Part shown: positions 53,625 through 64,000 of the stretch, piece after piece
Layout of the letters: every line of letters starts with the position of its first letter
Numbering within the stretch: position 1 is the first letter of the stretch
Assembly: GCA_009768925.2 (NCBI GenBank)
Contig: VHIT02000034.1
Location: 1-64,000 of the forward strand
Length of the DNA: 64,000 bases
Direction: 5' to 3'
Source: Cryptosporidium bovis
Taxonomy: Eukaryota; Apicomplexa; Conoidasida; Eucoccidiorida; Cryptosporidiidae
Program-made: the position numbers and the translations under genes
The notes under the pieces: generated by a model
Told to the model about the DNA's origin: nothing
The model's database searches: none
What the model saw: only the letters and a program-made list of their open reading frames with translations

Positions 53625-55676
53625 ATGGAAGATTTGCGGAGTGATCAGGATCTGAAGGGTAGATATGATCAACTCTTATTTATAGAGTGTGAGCTTTGGT
53701 GTCTTCATTCGAAGGACATTCAGTTATGTCCTGTATTAAGTGAGAATTCAGGCGAAAGTCAATCTCAGTTATGTGTCAAGTCACAGTCAACTTCCTCTGT
53801 TGTTTCAGAAATCTCACCGATTGGAGATAAACGATATTTTGTTGAGGTAAATTTGCTATCAGTGAACTCCTCTGGGGATAATTTGGAAAACAGTACTGGA
53901 TATACTGCCTTGATTTTTGCTGATTATCTAGATTTTAGTTCTTTAAAGTATTCTAGACAATGTACAGACATAAAAGCATTTTCCGAAAAACTAAGGAATC
54001 AAAGTGTTCTTAATTTGGATAGAATCCATAGATTGATGTGTTATTTTCTTTCATGTTGTCAAAGTGGCAATTGTAAATGTTATTTGAACGCAATAAATGG
54101 TGGTTCTTGCATTGTTGCTTGGAATCCTTCAAAGATTCAGGCTCTTTTGAGTTCTGATATTTCTAATGACGATGAAACGTCAACTAGGAACTTTTGTTCA
54201 AATAATCTTTTGTACAAGTTGAAAAATGCCTGTAACTTAAGTGTGATTATGAGACAATTTCTACCGGACATGTGTCAAATAAATGATTCAACCGATCCAT
54301 CTGAGATACTTAGCCAAGTTAAAACCGCAGCCTTGTCTATTGGAGCTTTTGAGAGAGATTTATCTCCAGATCGACCTATTGATGTTTGTCTTCCACTTGG
54401 AGGCTATACAGATTTACTTTGTAAGAATATGGCTGTTATTGGATTAACATTATCAAAGGAACCGTATTCATTCAGATTTACAGTGGATTCAAATTTAAAC
54501 TATGAAAATGTTACACATCCGAGTTGTGAGGAGACATTCAGTAGTCAGGCTGTTAGGTTAAGAGGCCTTCCATGGAAAACTGATGTTGAGGATATTATTT
54601 CATTTTTTGCTCCTGTTTGTTTAATCACTAAATCTGATGTTGCTATTTTATACAACAGCGAAGGCCGCATGTCAGGTGAGGCTTATGTATTACTTCCGTC
54701 TACACAGGCTTACGAAACTTCTTTAGCAATTTTGTATGGTAAGAGGATGGGAAGAAGGTGGATTGAAGTAATTCCTTCAACAATACAAGAATTTTTGATT
54801 TGTAAGGAAATATCAGGATTAACAAAATCACAAGATTCACGTAATTTATTTCGATTCTCACCAGGAATCCAGCTATTTGACAGCTTAAAAAATAGGTCAG
54901 TCTTAAGATTGAGAGGACTTCCATGGACAACCACGGAAACTGATATTGTTGAATTCTTCAAGATTGCTGGGATTTATAATATTCCAGCTTCGGATGTTTT
55001 TTTGGGAATTAATGATGATCAGAGACCATCAGGTGAAGCTTGGGTGATACTTCCTGTTTGGTGCGACGGAAATGAAACACAAAGAATATTAAACAGGAAA
55101 ATGATAGGTAAGAGGTATATTGAAGTTTTCACTTCCTCTATTGCTGCACTGAGTAGTTCCAAGTCAACATTTAATTGTAAGATATTTGGAAGAGATTACA
55201 ACGACACTGATATCTTAAGAGTAAGAGGGTTACCATATACAATTACAGAATCCGAAATTCTTGAATTTTTTGGTGAATTTAGAATTTCTAGAATTGCTCC
55301 TATTTTTCAGGGTAACACTGAAGGGAGACCTTCAGGACAAATGTTGGTGAAGTTTGCTACTGTTGAGGATGCCTTTAAAGCATATTTGACTAAAAATATG
55401 GGGATGATTCACAACAGATATATTGAACTTTTTCCTGTAAGAGAAGAGGACTTTGTAGCAGTTAATGAAAGATATTACAAAAAAAGTTCAAGTTCTAGAT
55501 CCAATCCTTTTACTTTTTATAGTAATAGTGGTGGTTCTAGTTCAACAACATTAAAAAATTGTGCAAGCATTGGAACTAATTTAACTGGAAGTACAATGGA
55601 GGATAGCTTGATGGAACAATCTTCAAATGACTTTACAATAAGTGAGTACGGTTCTATAGGTGAAAGATGTAAGTAA
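53625..55676 (+). CDS. ESRP/hnRNP-H-like protein with three quasi-RRMs
   Basis: This 683-residue protein has three quasi-RRM domains. RRM1 (about 310-395) opens VRLRGLPWKTDVEDIISFF, RRM2 (about 425-510) VLRLRGLPWTTTETDIVEFF, and RRM3 (about 529-610) ILRVRGLPYTITESEILEFF. RGLPW and the GEA(Y/W)V strand identify the hnRNP H/F and ESRP (Fusilli) class, which binds G-rich RNA and controls splicing. The N-terminal 300 residues have a conserved-looking fold that could match the DnaQ-like N-domain of ESRP, but no catalytic residues are evident. The C-terminal tail is Ser-rich. The ATG at 53625 is used; an upstream GTG has no support. Confidence 0.85.
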   Translation: MEDLRSDQDLKGRYDQLLFIECELWCLHSKDIQLCPVLSENSGESQSQLCVKSQSTSSVVSEISPIGDKRYFVEVNLLSVNSSGDNLENSTGYTALIFADYLDFSSLKYSRQCTDIKAFSEKLRNQSVLNLDRIHRLMCYFLSCCQSGNCKCYLNAINGGSCIVAWNPSKIQALLSSDISNDDETSTRNFCSNNLLYKLKNACNLSVIMRQFLPDMCQINDSTDPSEILSQVKTAALSIGAFERDLSPDRPIDVCLPLGGYTDLLCKNMAVIGLTLSKEPYSFRFTVDSNLNYENVTHPSCEETFSSQAVRLRGLPWKTDVEDIISFFAPVCLITKSDVAILYNSEGRMSGEAYVLLPSTQAYETSLAILYGKRMGRRWIEVIPSTIQEFLICKEISGLTKSQDSRNLFRFSPGIQLFDSLKNRSVLRLRGLPWTTTETDIVEFFKIAGIYNIPASDVFLGINDDQRPSGEAWVILPVWCDGNETQRILNRKMIGKRYIEVFTSSIAALSSSKSTFNCKIFGRDYNDTDILRVRGLPYTITESEILEFFGEFRISRIAPIFQGNTEGRPSGQMLVKFATVEDAFKAYLTKNMGMIHNRYIELFPVREEDFVAVNERYYKKSSSSRSNPFTFYSNSGGSSSTTLKNCASIGTNLTGSTMEDSLMEQSSNDFTISEYGSIGERCK

Positions 55677-57307
55677 ATGGTATTTATTAATTGGTGGTTT
55701 TTTCAACAATTAAATATAAGGACCATCATTAAATGGCCTTTATATTAACCTATGGGTTTTTAAATTATACCTTAAATGAAAGATAAACTTTGTTACATTC
55801 AAGATAAAATAAAACTTCGTTCTTATGAGTTTATTTTGAGATATCAATTAGTTATATTTAGTGAATGTGATAAAGATGGTAATGTATTTAGAATAGAAAG
55901 TGAGCATATATATAAGGTAGCACATTATTTGATCTGGGTTTAAGATAAATTTAAAAAAACAAAAAAAGCTAGAAAAGTAGACAACATTTGTTAAGGGTGA
56001 TTGAGTAAGTCAGAAGAGGATAGATGCAATTTAGGATCTGTAACTTTGTCCAACTAATAAACATATACATATTGGTTATTAAGTTACAATACTAGGTTTT
56101 CACAACAATTATCAGGATGGAAGAAATCCCTTGCTATGTTATATTTTATAAAAAAATACCAATATTCACTTATAGGATACAATTAATATTGTGAATTTCT
56201 CAGTAGGGTTAAAACGGAAGGAGAAAACAATAGTTGGAAATGAGGCATGCCAGAATAGTTATGGAGGAGGTGATATAGTTCTCTTTTGTTTTGTAGTACT
56301 GAAATATTCATCACTTATATGAGTAGGTAATCTAAAATTGAACAAAGTGTGAAGTCAATAATTTTTGGTGTCGGATACATTGGTGAGTGCATGTATGTAT
56401 TGGAAGTGTATTTTGCCTTTATTAATCTGGGTGTGAATGCATTCACTGATTTTAAAATTGTGGGTTGATATTAATGGTAACCGGTTGTATATTTTTCTTT
56501 TTGTAATAATATAAAGATATTTAGAAACATCTGTAGAATTTATATTGTTACGGGAAGAATGTACTTGGTGAAGATTAGAAAATGAAGTAAAACAATATTA
56601 CGTCAGTGGATTGCTTGATGCTTAGAGTGGAAATTATTGAGTAATTTTGGGATAGATATGTGATTTAGGTATTTGGATCGAATTGTTTCTGAGATGGCGT
56701 TGTTTTAACAAAGTTGTGTCGTTTTGTTCCTAATTAGTGTTTAAGGGATTATGTGTGCTCTTTTTTTCCTAATATGGTAGGTACTGTTGAAATTTATTTT
56801 TTATTGTTACGAGTTCAGCAGTTCATATTAGGAAATATCTTGCGTGTTAGAAAAAAATTAATTAAATAAAATGGGGGTTGGTATGTAATGGTACTTAGTG
56901 GATTTATTACATGTGTTGTTAAGAGGGTGCTACTTTATTCTGTAAATTGCGAGCAGGATTTCAAATTGTTTGATGGTTTTCACAAGGAATTAAAACATAA
57001 AATTATTCAATTAAGAGGATGATAAAAAAAACATAAATAAAGAGAACCATCATACTAATTAAATAGGAATATGATAGGCAACACCAGTACATCTGAGCAT
57101 GTTTTATTGATTGTTAAAGTTGCTTTCCTTTTTTCCACCCTCCCCTCCCCCGTTGTGTATTCGGAGTGTTACCGTGGATGGCCGTAAAGTGAAAATGGAG
57201 AAAAATAAAAAAAAATAAAACTTAGAAATATCATTATTCTACTAAAAAAGTGGCTGTTTTTAGGTTTGCTAATAAATTAGTGATGTTTGAAATGTTGAAA
57301 TTCGTCA
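55677..57307. other. 1.6-kb G/T-rich non-coding tract
   Basis: From about 56.2 to 57.0 kb the plus strand is rich in G and T and strikingly poor in C, unlike other gaps. There is no long frame. It may be a long 3' UTR of the RRM gene or a separate plus-strand non-coding RNA. G-rich RNA would be a natural ligand for the neighbouring quasi-RRM protein, which is speculation. No known RNA gene was recognised. Confidence 0.5.
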
Positions 57308-59911
57308 TCAATTATCAGAGTCTGAAAGCGTCAAATTCCATTCTTGTATACTGTCCTTAGGGTTAATCTTAAGTTTTTTTAAGTTTTCGTATTTACTATT
57401 TGTTGCTTCTCGTAGATTGGTACTGGCATTATTGTATTCGATTTTGTTTCTCTTGTTGTTTGACTTTTTAACTTGAGTAGAATCGACATTGTATGGAGTG
57501 GCGTTGTAACCATGAGTGTCTAGTGGTTTAACAGTCATTTTATTTTTAGAACATCTTAAATTGGAAAAGCTTTCGTTTTTATTAATATTTGAAATTGGAT
57601 TAGTATGATAGTAGGGATTATTATTTGGCATGGTTTGGATAGTTTTATTTGAATTCTTAGTTAAAATATTGTTCTTAATAGATTTTTTAAGCTTCTTGAG
57701 TTGTCTGGGACCAATATTATTTAAGTCATCAATAGTCTTTCCCACTTTATTAAGTTGCTGTAAAAGGGAAACAAATTCAAGATCATCTTGTTGGCTTGTC
57801 CGGTCACAGATGGGAATACCAAAATCGACATTACTCTGATTTGATAGTTTAAGAGACGATAGTTTAATCCTTGTGTTTAGGAATTCTGCTCGTTTATCAA
57901 TTTCATCATTCATAAACTGAGTAAGGGGGTCACATGTCTTTATCGATAATAATTGGTGACTGGATTCAGGCTTGGGATAAATATAAGACAATGTATTATA
58001 CGACTTTTTGGTACTTTTATCTTTTACAGGATCTATTGATTCAAATAACAATTCAATATACTCAGAATTAGTTTCTACTGAAGTCCTTTCGGTTGAAATA
58101 TGCTCAGAATGTTTTTGTGCCAATTTAAGTATTTCTTTAGTTTTGGATAATACTTGATCATTCCAGTGTCTGCTGTTATGTTTTTGCAATTTTTTAAGAG
58201 TCTGAAGAATAAAAATGAGAAATTCTGGAAAAAAATGAAGGTTTCTGAATCCAGATATGTGCAAAACAATAATGTGAGTCCAGTACTCTTGGATAGAGTC
58301 AAATACTTGTGTTGATTTTAAAAGCTGATTACCTATTTTAATTTCAAACTCAGGAACGAATATTTTAGAAGTAGTATTGATCATGTTGGTGCTCTTTACA
58401 CTATCTTGTTTGAACTTAACATAGGATTCTTTAACTCCTTTTTCAATTGTATTGTGGGCTTCAAAGAGCATCTCTGCAATCGGGACTAAAGTTCTCATTT
58501 TAGACGCCATCTCAACAAGGATTTCTATGCATTGTAATGTAAATGGGAGAAGTGGCACAGAATTAAGCTTGACCCTGATAGTTGAAGTTATAATTACTGT
58601 AGTGGGATATTGCAAGGGAGTCAAGTAGGGAATTGAAGCAATGGCTTTCGTCCATATCCTGATAAAAGTAAGGAATTTCCAACTGTAAATACTGGAATAA
58701 ATTTCCTCTAAACTTGAGTTTTTTTCCTTTTTTTTTGAAACCGTTTGCTTATTCAACTTGGATTTTCTTGATAACCTTATAAATAAGAGTCGCAAAAGCG
58801 ATCCTAACTTTCTAATTACATTATAGGCTATCCTGTATACCTTTTTAGGATCAGATTCAGTTAAGAGTGTGACATATTCGTCTACTATTTGCCTGGTTGA
58901 AGTGTAATTTTTCCAAGATACGCCCCTCAAAGCAGAAACACCAATAATGCGATGCAATAGTAGAAGAAAATCTTCGTGTCTCTTGACAGGGTTATTTAAT
59001 AGATCATTTTTCTCAGTGAATATAAATCCACGATTATTATGTTCATTTCCATTCTCAGATGAACATAAACTTTCAAATGAGGTATTAATCGTCCTCAATA
59101 CATTAAAAGACCCCTTTTTTAGGACTAAATATTTATTCATCGTCCAAATTCTAGATAATAGTGTGGTAAACCTAATGGTTGACATTCGATTAGGCAGTAA
59201 CCACATTATAAACTTTCGATCCGATATTCTATCAAAAACATATTCCATTAACTCAAAATTTGGGTTTGACTTTAAACAATTATACAATATTAAGTTACCC
59301 AAGTCCTGCCAAAACGTATTGCATATCTTTTCAATATTTTTCCATTTAGGAAGATCAGTTGGAAAAATGCTTGGGGAATGTTCTTCTTTTGGTCTCCAAT
59401 TTGAAGAGTGAAGCCAAAACAATGTTGGAATGTTGTCTAGGGTAAATTGAATAATCTCAAACATTAATTCGGGTTCTTCTATATGCAAATCAGCAACTCT
59501 TTCTTTTTTTAAACTTTTTTCTGGCCTTCTTGATTTGTTAACGACTTTTTTGCTCTGTTCTAAACTCTTTTTCGTTGGAACATTTTCATCATCAAAAGTA
59601 TTTATATTTGCTACTGATTTGAAACAGGTTAAGAGAAAATTCAGAGACTCAAGTGATTTAGTAGAGAATATGTCGTTTGTTATCTTGGAAAACTCATTCC
59701 AGGTTAATCTAGGGAGATTTACTTCATTTTCAGGCTCGTCCTCGTTTAAATATTTATTTTCCACATTTTCATCTTTTGAATCAATTTCATCAACGAAATC
59801 CACTGGGTTCAATAGATCTTTTCCATGTTCTTCCAGGTACTTGTAAAACTCATAGTCCACATTCTTAAGCTTTCTTAAATCATCCAGGTGTTCCACTGCT
59901 TCAGCATTCAT
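57308..59911 (-). CDS. NOC2: Nucleolar complex protein NOC2
   Basis: This 867-residue protein matches the NOC2 family of 60S ribosome assembly and export. The N-terminus DYEFYKYLEEHGKDLL is the family opening (D.EFYKFL). A central helical region (about 385-620) has IPYLTPLQYPTTVIITSTIRV, FTLQCIEILVEMAS, VPIAEMLFE, and later YWTHIIVLHISG and FPEFLIFILQTLKKLQKHN, all in NOC2 order. The C-terminal tail (about 740-867) is Asn/Lys-rich and disordered. The partner in yeast is NOC1 (early) or NOC3 (late). The gene lies 215 bp from the carboxypeptidase gene. Confidence 0.85.
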   Translation of the reverse strand: MNAEAVEHLDDLRKLKNVDYEFYKYLEEHGKDLLNPVDFVDEIDSKDENVENKYLNEDEPENEVNLPRLTWNEFSKITNDIFSTKSLESLNFLLTCFKSVANINTFDDENVPTKKSLEQSKKVVNKSRRPEKSLKKERVADLHIEEPELMFEIIQFTLDNIPTLFWLHSSNWRPKEEHSPSIFPTDLPKWKNIEKICNTFWQDLGNLILYNCLKSNPNFELMEYVFDRISDRKFIMWLLPNRMSTIRFTTLLSRIWTMNKYLVLKKGSFNVLRTINTSFESLCSSENGNEHNNRGFIFTEKNDLLNNPVKRHEDFLLLLHRIIGVSALRGVSWKNYTSTRQIVDEYVTLLTESDPKKVYRIAYNVIRKLGSLLRLLFIRLSRKSKLNKQTVSKKKEKNSSLEEIYSSIYSWKFLTFIRIWTKAIASIPYLTPLQYPTTVIITSTIRVKLNSVPLLPFTLQCIEILVEMASKMRTLVPIAEMLFEAHNTIEKGVKESYVKFKQDSVKSTNMINTTSKIFVPEFEIKIGNQLLKSTQVFDSIQEYWTHIIVLHISGFRNLHFFPEFLIFILQTLKKLQKHNSRHWNDQVLSKTKEILKLAQKHSEHISTERTSVETNSEYIELLFESIDPVKDKSTKKSYNTLSYIYPKPESSHQLLSIKTCDPLTQFMNDEIDKRAEFLNTRIKLSSLKLSNQSNVDFGIPICDRTSQQDDLEFVSLLQQLNKVGKTIDDLNNIGPRQLKKLKKSIKNNILTKNSNKTIQTMPNNNPYYHTNPISNINKNESFSNLRCSKNKMTVKPLDTHGYNATPYNVDSTQVKKSNNKRNKIEYNNASTNLREATNSKYENLKKLKINPKDSIQEWNLTLSDSDN

Positions 59912-59963
59912 TTTTTTACTCGATTTTCATCAAATAAATCCAATGTCACGACAGACAATAAAA

Positions 59964-59970
59964 AGGCGCG
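59964..59970. promoter_or_regulatory. GCGC site upstream of NOC2
   Basis: AGGCGCG lies 53 bp upstream of the NOC2 start codon, in the short gap to the carboxypeptidase gene; it is a partial E2F-like match. Confidence 0.35.
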
Positions 59971-60126
59971 GCTGCCTCAGGGTAGCTATATGATTAAAAG
60001 TACAAAGCAGTGTGGAGAGCAGGAACTAGAACAATCAAAAAAAAAAAATTAAAAAAATGCTTGAATATATAAATTCATTTTGAAATTAATTCAATAAACT
60101 TGATTTTGTTTTTAATAAATATCATC

Positions 60127-62322
60127 TTATTTCTCTCGGATAACTGCATAAAGCAGTGCTGCAAAAGATAATAGTGATATAGAAGCCACACATAAAGATA
60201 TGTAAATGGTGCTTCTGTTTGATAGTTGAAATTTATTCCCGAGGGTTGATTTAGTTTTAATATCAAACTCTTCACTATGAATCTCCACAAATCTTACGGC
60301 ATTTGCAGGAACCATTGAATCGCCACTATTTCTGTATAATTGATCACAGAGGTTGTCAGAAACTGTTGAATGTAGCAATAGTGCTGAACTTGAGTTTGCG
60401 ACTCCCTCCTTTAACACGATATTGCCACAATGACAAAGATTATCGTGGCTATCTCTATCTAAAGTTGCGACACATGTATGAAACACAATATTGCCTCCGG
60501 TATATGCGTGCTTTTTTCTTGAATTTTTACCGAAGTATTGAAACTTTAGTTTGAAAATTTTGAGTACCCTTGATTTAATCGAATTTCTAAAAGTAAAGCC
60601 ATTAGCATATCTATACAAACTTTCTCCTTTGTCTTTATAAAGATCTTTGTTTATCGCCGTTAATAATTTGCTGGAGCTACAACTTTTACCCTCAAAATAT
60701 TCTTCCAAAGTGTTTCCACCAGTAGAAGACCTATATCTAAACCCAGCGGAATATTTTCCAACCTGAACATTTCCAGGGGAAAGCGTTGAGTGATCGTTAC
60801 AATTTGTGGATATTAGTTCCCAAACAATAACTGAAAAACACAAATCATTACGAACAGTTTTTTGATTTGAACAGGAAGAAGAAAGGCCACTATTAAATAA
60901 TGATATCTCGAGATTAGCTTGATCATTCTCTGGAGTCATCATTTCAAGTTTTATTGTAGTACTATACTCTGGTAAACTCTTAGAGGCAATCGCTAGAATT
61001 TGAGGGTAATATTTACTTGCAATCGGAATAATTTCAATAGAAGGAGGGTAAAACCCGTAATAACTTGAACCAATTTCTGGTGAAAGAGATATTATATTAT
61101 GCATTCCGAGTAAATAATCATCTGCTTCACCAGAAGCTTCATAATTCATTAAGGGATTCTTAGGAGCTGAGGAAAAACACATTCTTGAAAGATTCTCAAA
61201 TTCTTTTCTGTATCTAGTGAAAAAAGTCGTATTGAACCCACTGGAATATTGATTATAAAACAAATTGCCTTTTTTTTGAAAAATCGATCTTATTATGCAT
61301 GATGGGGAAGAAACAAGAATCTCGTACTTTAATTCATTATATATTTCGGATATTTCATCTTCAAATTCCTTGTTTTTGCAACAATTCCAGGGTATAGTCC
61401 ACAAATCACCGAATGTGTGTAAATTCACTGCTGTTTTTATTGTTTTAATCTTTATCGTCAAGTCTCTTATTGCTCTTGTTTCTGGTTCAGAAAAAGGGTA
61501 TTCTCCAGGGTACTCCTGTGGATCGCATTTGCTTGTTTGATTGTTGTCAAACATAAAGTCATAATTGCGGTTAATATCGACTCCATCGTCCTGTACATTA
61601 CCTGAGTTACAAGTTTTCCTCCTATTTTTTCTGATTCCGTAATTCTTAGTTAGTTCTATTTCAACGTATCCATCAGGATTTATAAAAGGAACAAACCAAA
61701 TTTCTGTGTTTGACAATATATATGTTGCATGTGGGTTTTTTTTTGTGATAAAATCATCTAATAATTTAGATATAAAATAAATTCCAGTTGTGAGCCCGGC
61801 TGGCTCTCTTGAGTGATGTAATGATGTCAAAAGGAATGAAGGTTTACCAGTTGAGTATTCATTACTGTTTAAGTTGCTATACGTTTCATAACTTATTGTT
61901 TCATTAAAATTAATACTATCATTTATTTTCCCATTTTTAAATATCCCAATTTGAAGTGCCACGATATCTCTTTTTTCATAACTCTTTCCTATTATAAACT
62001 TTCTGATATAGTTGGTACCAAATAAATCTCTTATATCATCTAATATCTTATTTGCCTCACTATAGGTCGGAAACTTTCTTAATGAACCATTACTCAAGCC
62101 TTCGAGTATAGATCTCAATTCATGATTACCTATTTCTGATTCGAAGTCTGAATACTTTAGATTCTCGTAATCGTCTGCTATTACTGACAGCTGCTCTCTA
62201 TTTTCCTGCAGATTTCTCTCGTTACCTTCAAGATGTCCATCACAAAAATAGAGATTATTTACTTTAAATAAAGAAATGGTACTAAAAACAACAAATAATA
62301 AACCAGTAACTCTCAATGTCAT
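60127..62322 (-). CDS. Membrane-anchored zinc carboxypeptidase (M14)
   Basis: This 731-residue protein has a signal peptide (about 1-22), a metallocarboxypeptidase domain and one C-terminal membrane helix (about 703-725), with a short basic tail. The zinc ligands are His170 and Glu173 in HHSREP and His302 in VNLHTFG. The catalytic Glu416 is in SLSPEIGSSYYGFYPP, and DINRNYDF holds the substrate-binding NR pair. The domain removes C-terminal residues from proteins or peptides. Topology is type I: the catalytic part would face the secretory lumen or the cell surface. Specificity cannot be read with certainty. The domain between 430 and 700 is not recognised. Confidence 0.88.
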   Translation of the reverse strand: MTLRVTGLLFVVFSTISLFKVNNLYFCDGHLEGNERNLQENREQLSVIADDYENLKYSDFESEIGNHELRSILEGLSNGSLRKFPTYSEANKILDDIRDLFGTNYIRKFIIGKSYEKRDIVALQIGIFKNGKINDSINFNETISYETYSNLNSNEYSTGKPSFLLTSLHHSREPAGLTTGIYFISKLLDDFITKKNPHATYILSNTEIWFVPFINPDGYVEIELTKNYGIRKNRRKTCNSGNVQDDGVDINRNYDFMFDNNQTSKCDPQEYPGEYPFSEPETRAIRDLTIKIKTIKTAVNLHTFGDLWTIPWNCCKNKEFEDEISEIYNELKYEILVSSPSCIIRSIFQKKGNLFYNQYSSGFNTTFFTRYRKEFENLSRMCFSSAPKNPLMNYEASGEADDYLLGMHNIISLSPEIGSSYYGFYPPSIEIIPIASKYYPQILAIASKSLPEYSTTIKLEMMTPENDQANLEISLFNSGLSSSCSNQKTVRNDLCFSVIVWELISTNCNDHSTLSPGNVQVGKYSAGFRYRSSTGGNTLEEYFEGKSCSSSKLLTAINKDLYKDKGESLYRYANGFTFRNSIKSRVLKIFKLKFQYFGKNSRKKHAYTGGNIVFHTCVATLDRDSHDNLCHCGNIVLKEGVANSSSALLLHSTVSDNLCDQLYRNSGDSMVPANAVRFVEIHSEEFDIKTKSTLGNKFQLSNRSTIYISLCVASISLLSFAALLYAVIREK

Positions 62323-63836
62323 CTTTTTCTATCTATTTCATTACTAGTTATTTAAACTTTAAAATTTATATCAAGTCAGTTATTTCATTTTACAAATTGA
62401 ATACTAATTTTCAGTTTTTTCTGATATATCATTGAATATACTTATTGCTTTTGGTTCAAGAAATATGATATAAACATGTATTTTTTTTATATGTTTTATT
62501 TTTAAAAAAAATTCCAATCCTTGAATTAATTACTGTGTGGAATTTTTATATTCTAGTCCTTACCGCAATTGCCATCTAACTTATGTAAATTTTTTTCTTT
62601 TAATAATAACAAAAAATCACTAAAAAAGGACTAAATAGTGTTTTTTCTGTAAAATTATGCGTTTAACTAATTAAAAATGAGTCAGCCTGAATTAATATAT
62701 ATTTGTTTCTAATTCAATCTAACATAAATACAGGTACTTATTTACATGCAAAAAATATGCATAACCACCGGCAAAATAATACTATATGTAAATCAATTAA
62801 AAATTTGCTTAAATTACATATTTATCTTCGAATAATTTAAACAACAATGTAATTTAAATCTAAGCCTGGATATTTGACTTTTTGTTCGTTTTTTTGTCCT
62901 TGTTTGGGGACCAGGTAATCAATATACAAGTTCCCTGTAGATTTCGTATTTGACATTATATGATACAAAAATAGGTAATTAAAATGCATAATTTTAAATT
63001 TTCTGGTAGTTTAATGGCAAGATGTGAGGCTTTAGGCACAATAAGTCATTTTCCCTCCTTTGGCTAAGTAATTTACTCCTGCAAACCGATGATTGTTTAT
63101 CAATATTAAGAAAAAGGAATGTTTAAACAGCGAAATTTTGGTTTGAGTTGTTAATTCAAGGTTGAGTATTCAAATAACACATATTTTTTGTATCTTAATA
63201 TTAATATACATGGCACATAACACTACAGCAATTTGATTAATATTTAGAGAAAAATAGACGAAAGAATAATATTTCTAATGAAATAGAATTACATTAAAAA
63301 ATTCGGTCTAACTTTTATTGTATAAAAAAGGTGGGCATGGAATTTACAAATAAAATACAATCGACATGAAAACAAGTCAATGTATTCATTGTATTGGGAT
63401 CTCAATGAAAATAAATATTTAATAAGCTATTCCTATATTGCTGTGTGATTGATCAAAATGTGTTTTTTACCGCCTTGTTATTGTGTGTACTGTGTGGTAA
63501 ATTTTTGATGGAAATATCAATTAAAAAACATTAATGGAAATTAAACAATAAGTTGAAGTAATAGGGTTGAGGTGATTATCAATTTGAAAAAAAACTTTAG
63601 AATATAAGTATTATATTGTACATTTTTGTTTCAGAGGATTCGAAAAGCGATTAAGGAGAAATAATACAAAAGAATAACAATAGGAATCCATTGTTATTAG
63701 TAGATATTAGTATAATAATTCATAGCAAACACAATTATACATATATATGAATTTGAAATATTTAATTCAAACAAGCTCTTAATTCGTATAAAAAGTAATA
63801 TTAGATAGTGAAAACAGATTGATAAAGCAGAAAAAA
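62323..63836. other. 1.5-kb AT-rich intergenic region
   Basis: This gap lies between the carboxypeptidase and the gene at the right edge, divergent. It has an ACCACCGGCAAAA word at 62765-62777, one more CCGG core. I see no frame, repeat array or RNA gene. Confidence 0.55.
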
Positions 63837-64000
63837 ATGTATCCAATCAAAGACGGTATTAATAATAATATTGATCCAAGAAGCCTGATTGAAAGCTTAC
63901 AAGAATTGTCTGCTGAATATCACAAAGATGTTGGAGAAATGAATAGAGCACTATTACAAGCTAAGGACAAATATCAGTTTATTTTGAACGAAAACAATGA
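63837..64000 (+). CDS. Start of an unidentified gene (cut by window edge)
   Basis: An open frame begins at the ATG at 63837 and is still open at 64000, so only 54 residues are seen. The piece is helical and polar (SLIESLQELSAEYHKDVGEM), with no signal peptide. It could be the N-terminus of a coiled-coil or regulatory subunit. The upstream leader is A-rich, as at other starts in this window. No family can be named from so short a piece. Confidence 0.55.
   Translation, partial: MYPIKDGINNNIDPRSLIESLQELSAEYHKDVGEMNRALLQAKDKYQFILNENN

Noticed and set aside
58947-59411. 154-codon plus-strand frame inside NOC2
   Set aside because: It lies antisense to the conserved helical region of NOC2 and lacks any domain or start context.

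Overview
The window looks like a protist nuclear chromosome, most likely the apicomplexan genus Cryptosporidium. The DNA is about 70% A+T. Genes are dense, on both strands and mostly intron-less. The few introns are tiny (49-83 bp, usually GTAAGT donors) and proteins have Asn/Ser/Lys-rich low-complexity tracts. All recognisable genes are eukaryotic (CDC48, TAF6, NAR1, GPI8, ALG2, RPS21). The genus is inferred from gene style and family content; species and chromosome cannot be fixed from the sequence alone. No tRNA, rRNA, CRISPR array, insertion sequence or complete transposon was recognised.

Layout. 1-540 is a G+C-richer, A/C-biased block with no convincing gene. 1.4-9.2 kb holds three membrane proteins: an orphan, a very large protein with two polycystin/TRPP channel units in tandem, and an SLC35B1-type nucleotide-sugar transporter. 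9.5-14.6 kb has a methyltransferase-TPR-oxidoreductase-like fusion, a CDK-like kinase split by a 49-bp intron, and a secreted Cys-rich orphan. 14.8-20.3 kb has TAF6 (TFIID) back-to-back with a HEATR6-like repeat protein. 20.3-23.8 kb is gene-poor, with a decayed gene and a promoter-like cluster of ACCGGTA/AACGG sites. 23.8-28.9 kb has two low-complexity coiled-coil proteins and NAR1 of the cytosolic Fe-S assembly pathway.

29.1-35.2 kb is compact: ARL2, a two-exon NOP16 tail-to-tail with it, a REEP/HVA22 membrane-shaping protein, the GPI8 transamidase, the ALG2 mannosyltransferase and an orphan. 35.5-40 kb has a DBP8/DDX49 helicase, a secreted pepsin-like protein whose first catalytic Asp motif is missing, and a three-exon ZNF207/BuGZ-like zinc finger protein. 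40-46.4 kb has a DHRS7-like reductase and USP14 sharing an 84-bp divergent promoter, RPS21 with a two-codon first exon, an endonuclease IV-type DNA repair enzyme and an oxysterol-binding protein. 48-53 kb pairs CDC48/p97 with a Josephin-UIM-UBX deubiquitinase. 53.6-62.3 kb has an ESRP/hnRNP-H-like three-RRM protein, a long G/T-rich non-coding tract, NOC2 and a membrane-anchored M14 carboxypeptidase. A further gene runs off the right edge.

Themes. Several genes serve ER glycosylation and GPI assembly (SLC35B1-like, GPI8, ALG2), ribosome biogenesis (NOP16, DBP8, NOC2, RPS21) and the ubiquitin-CDC48 system (USP14, CDC48, Josephin-UBX). GCGC-core, E2F-like sites recur in intergenic gaps across the window, suggesting shared promoter logic.
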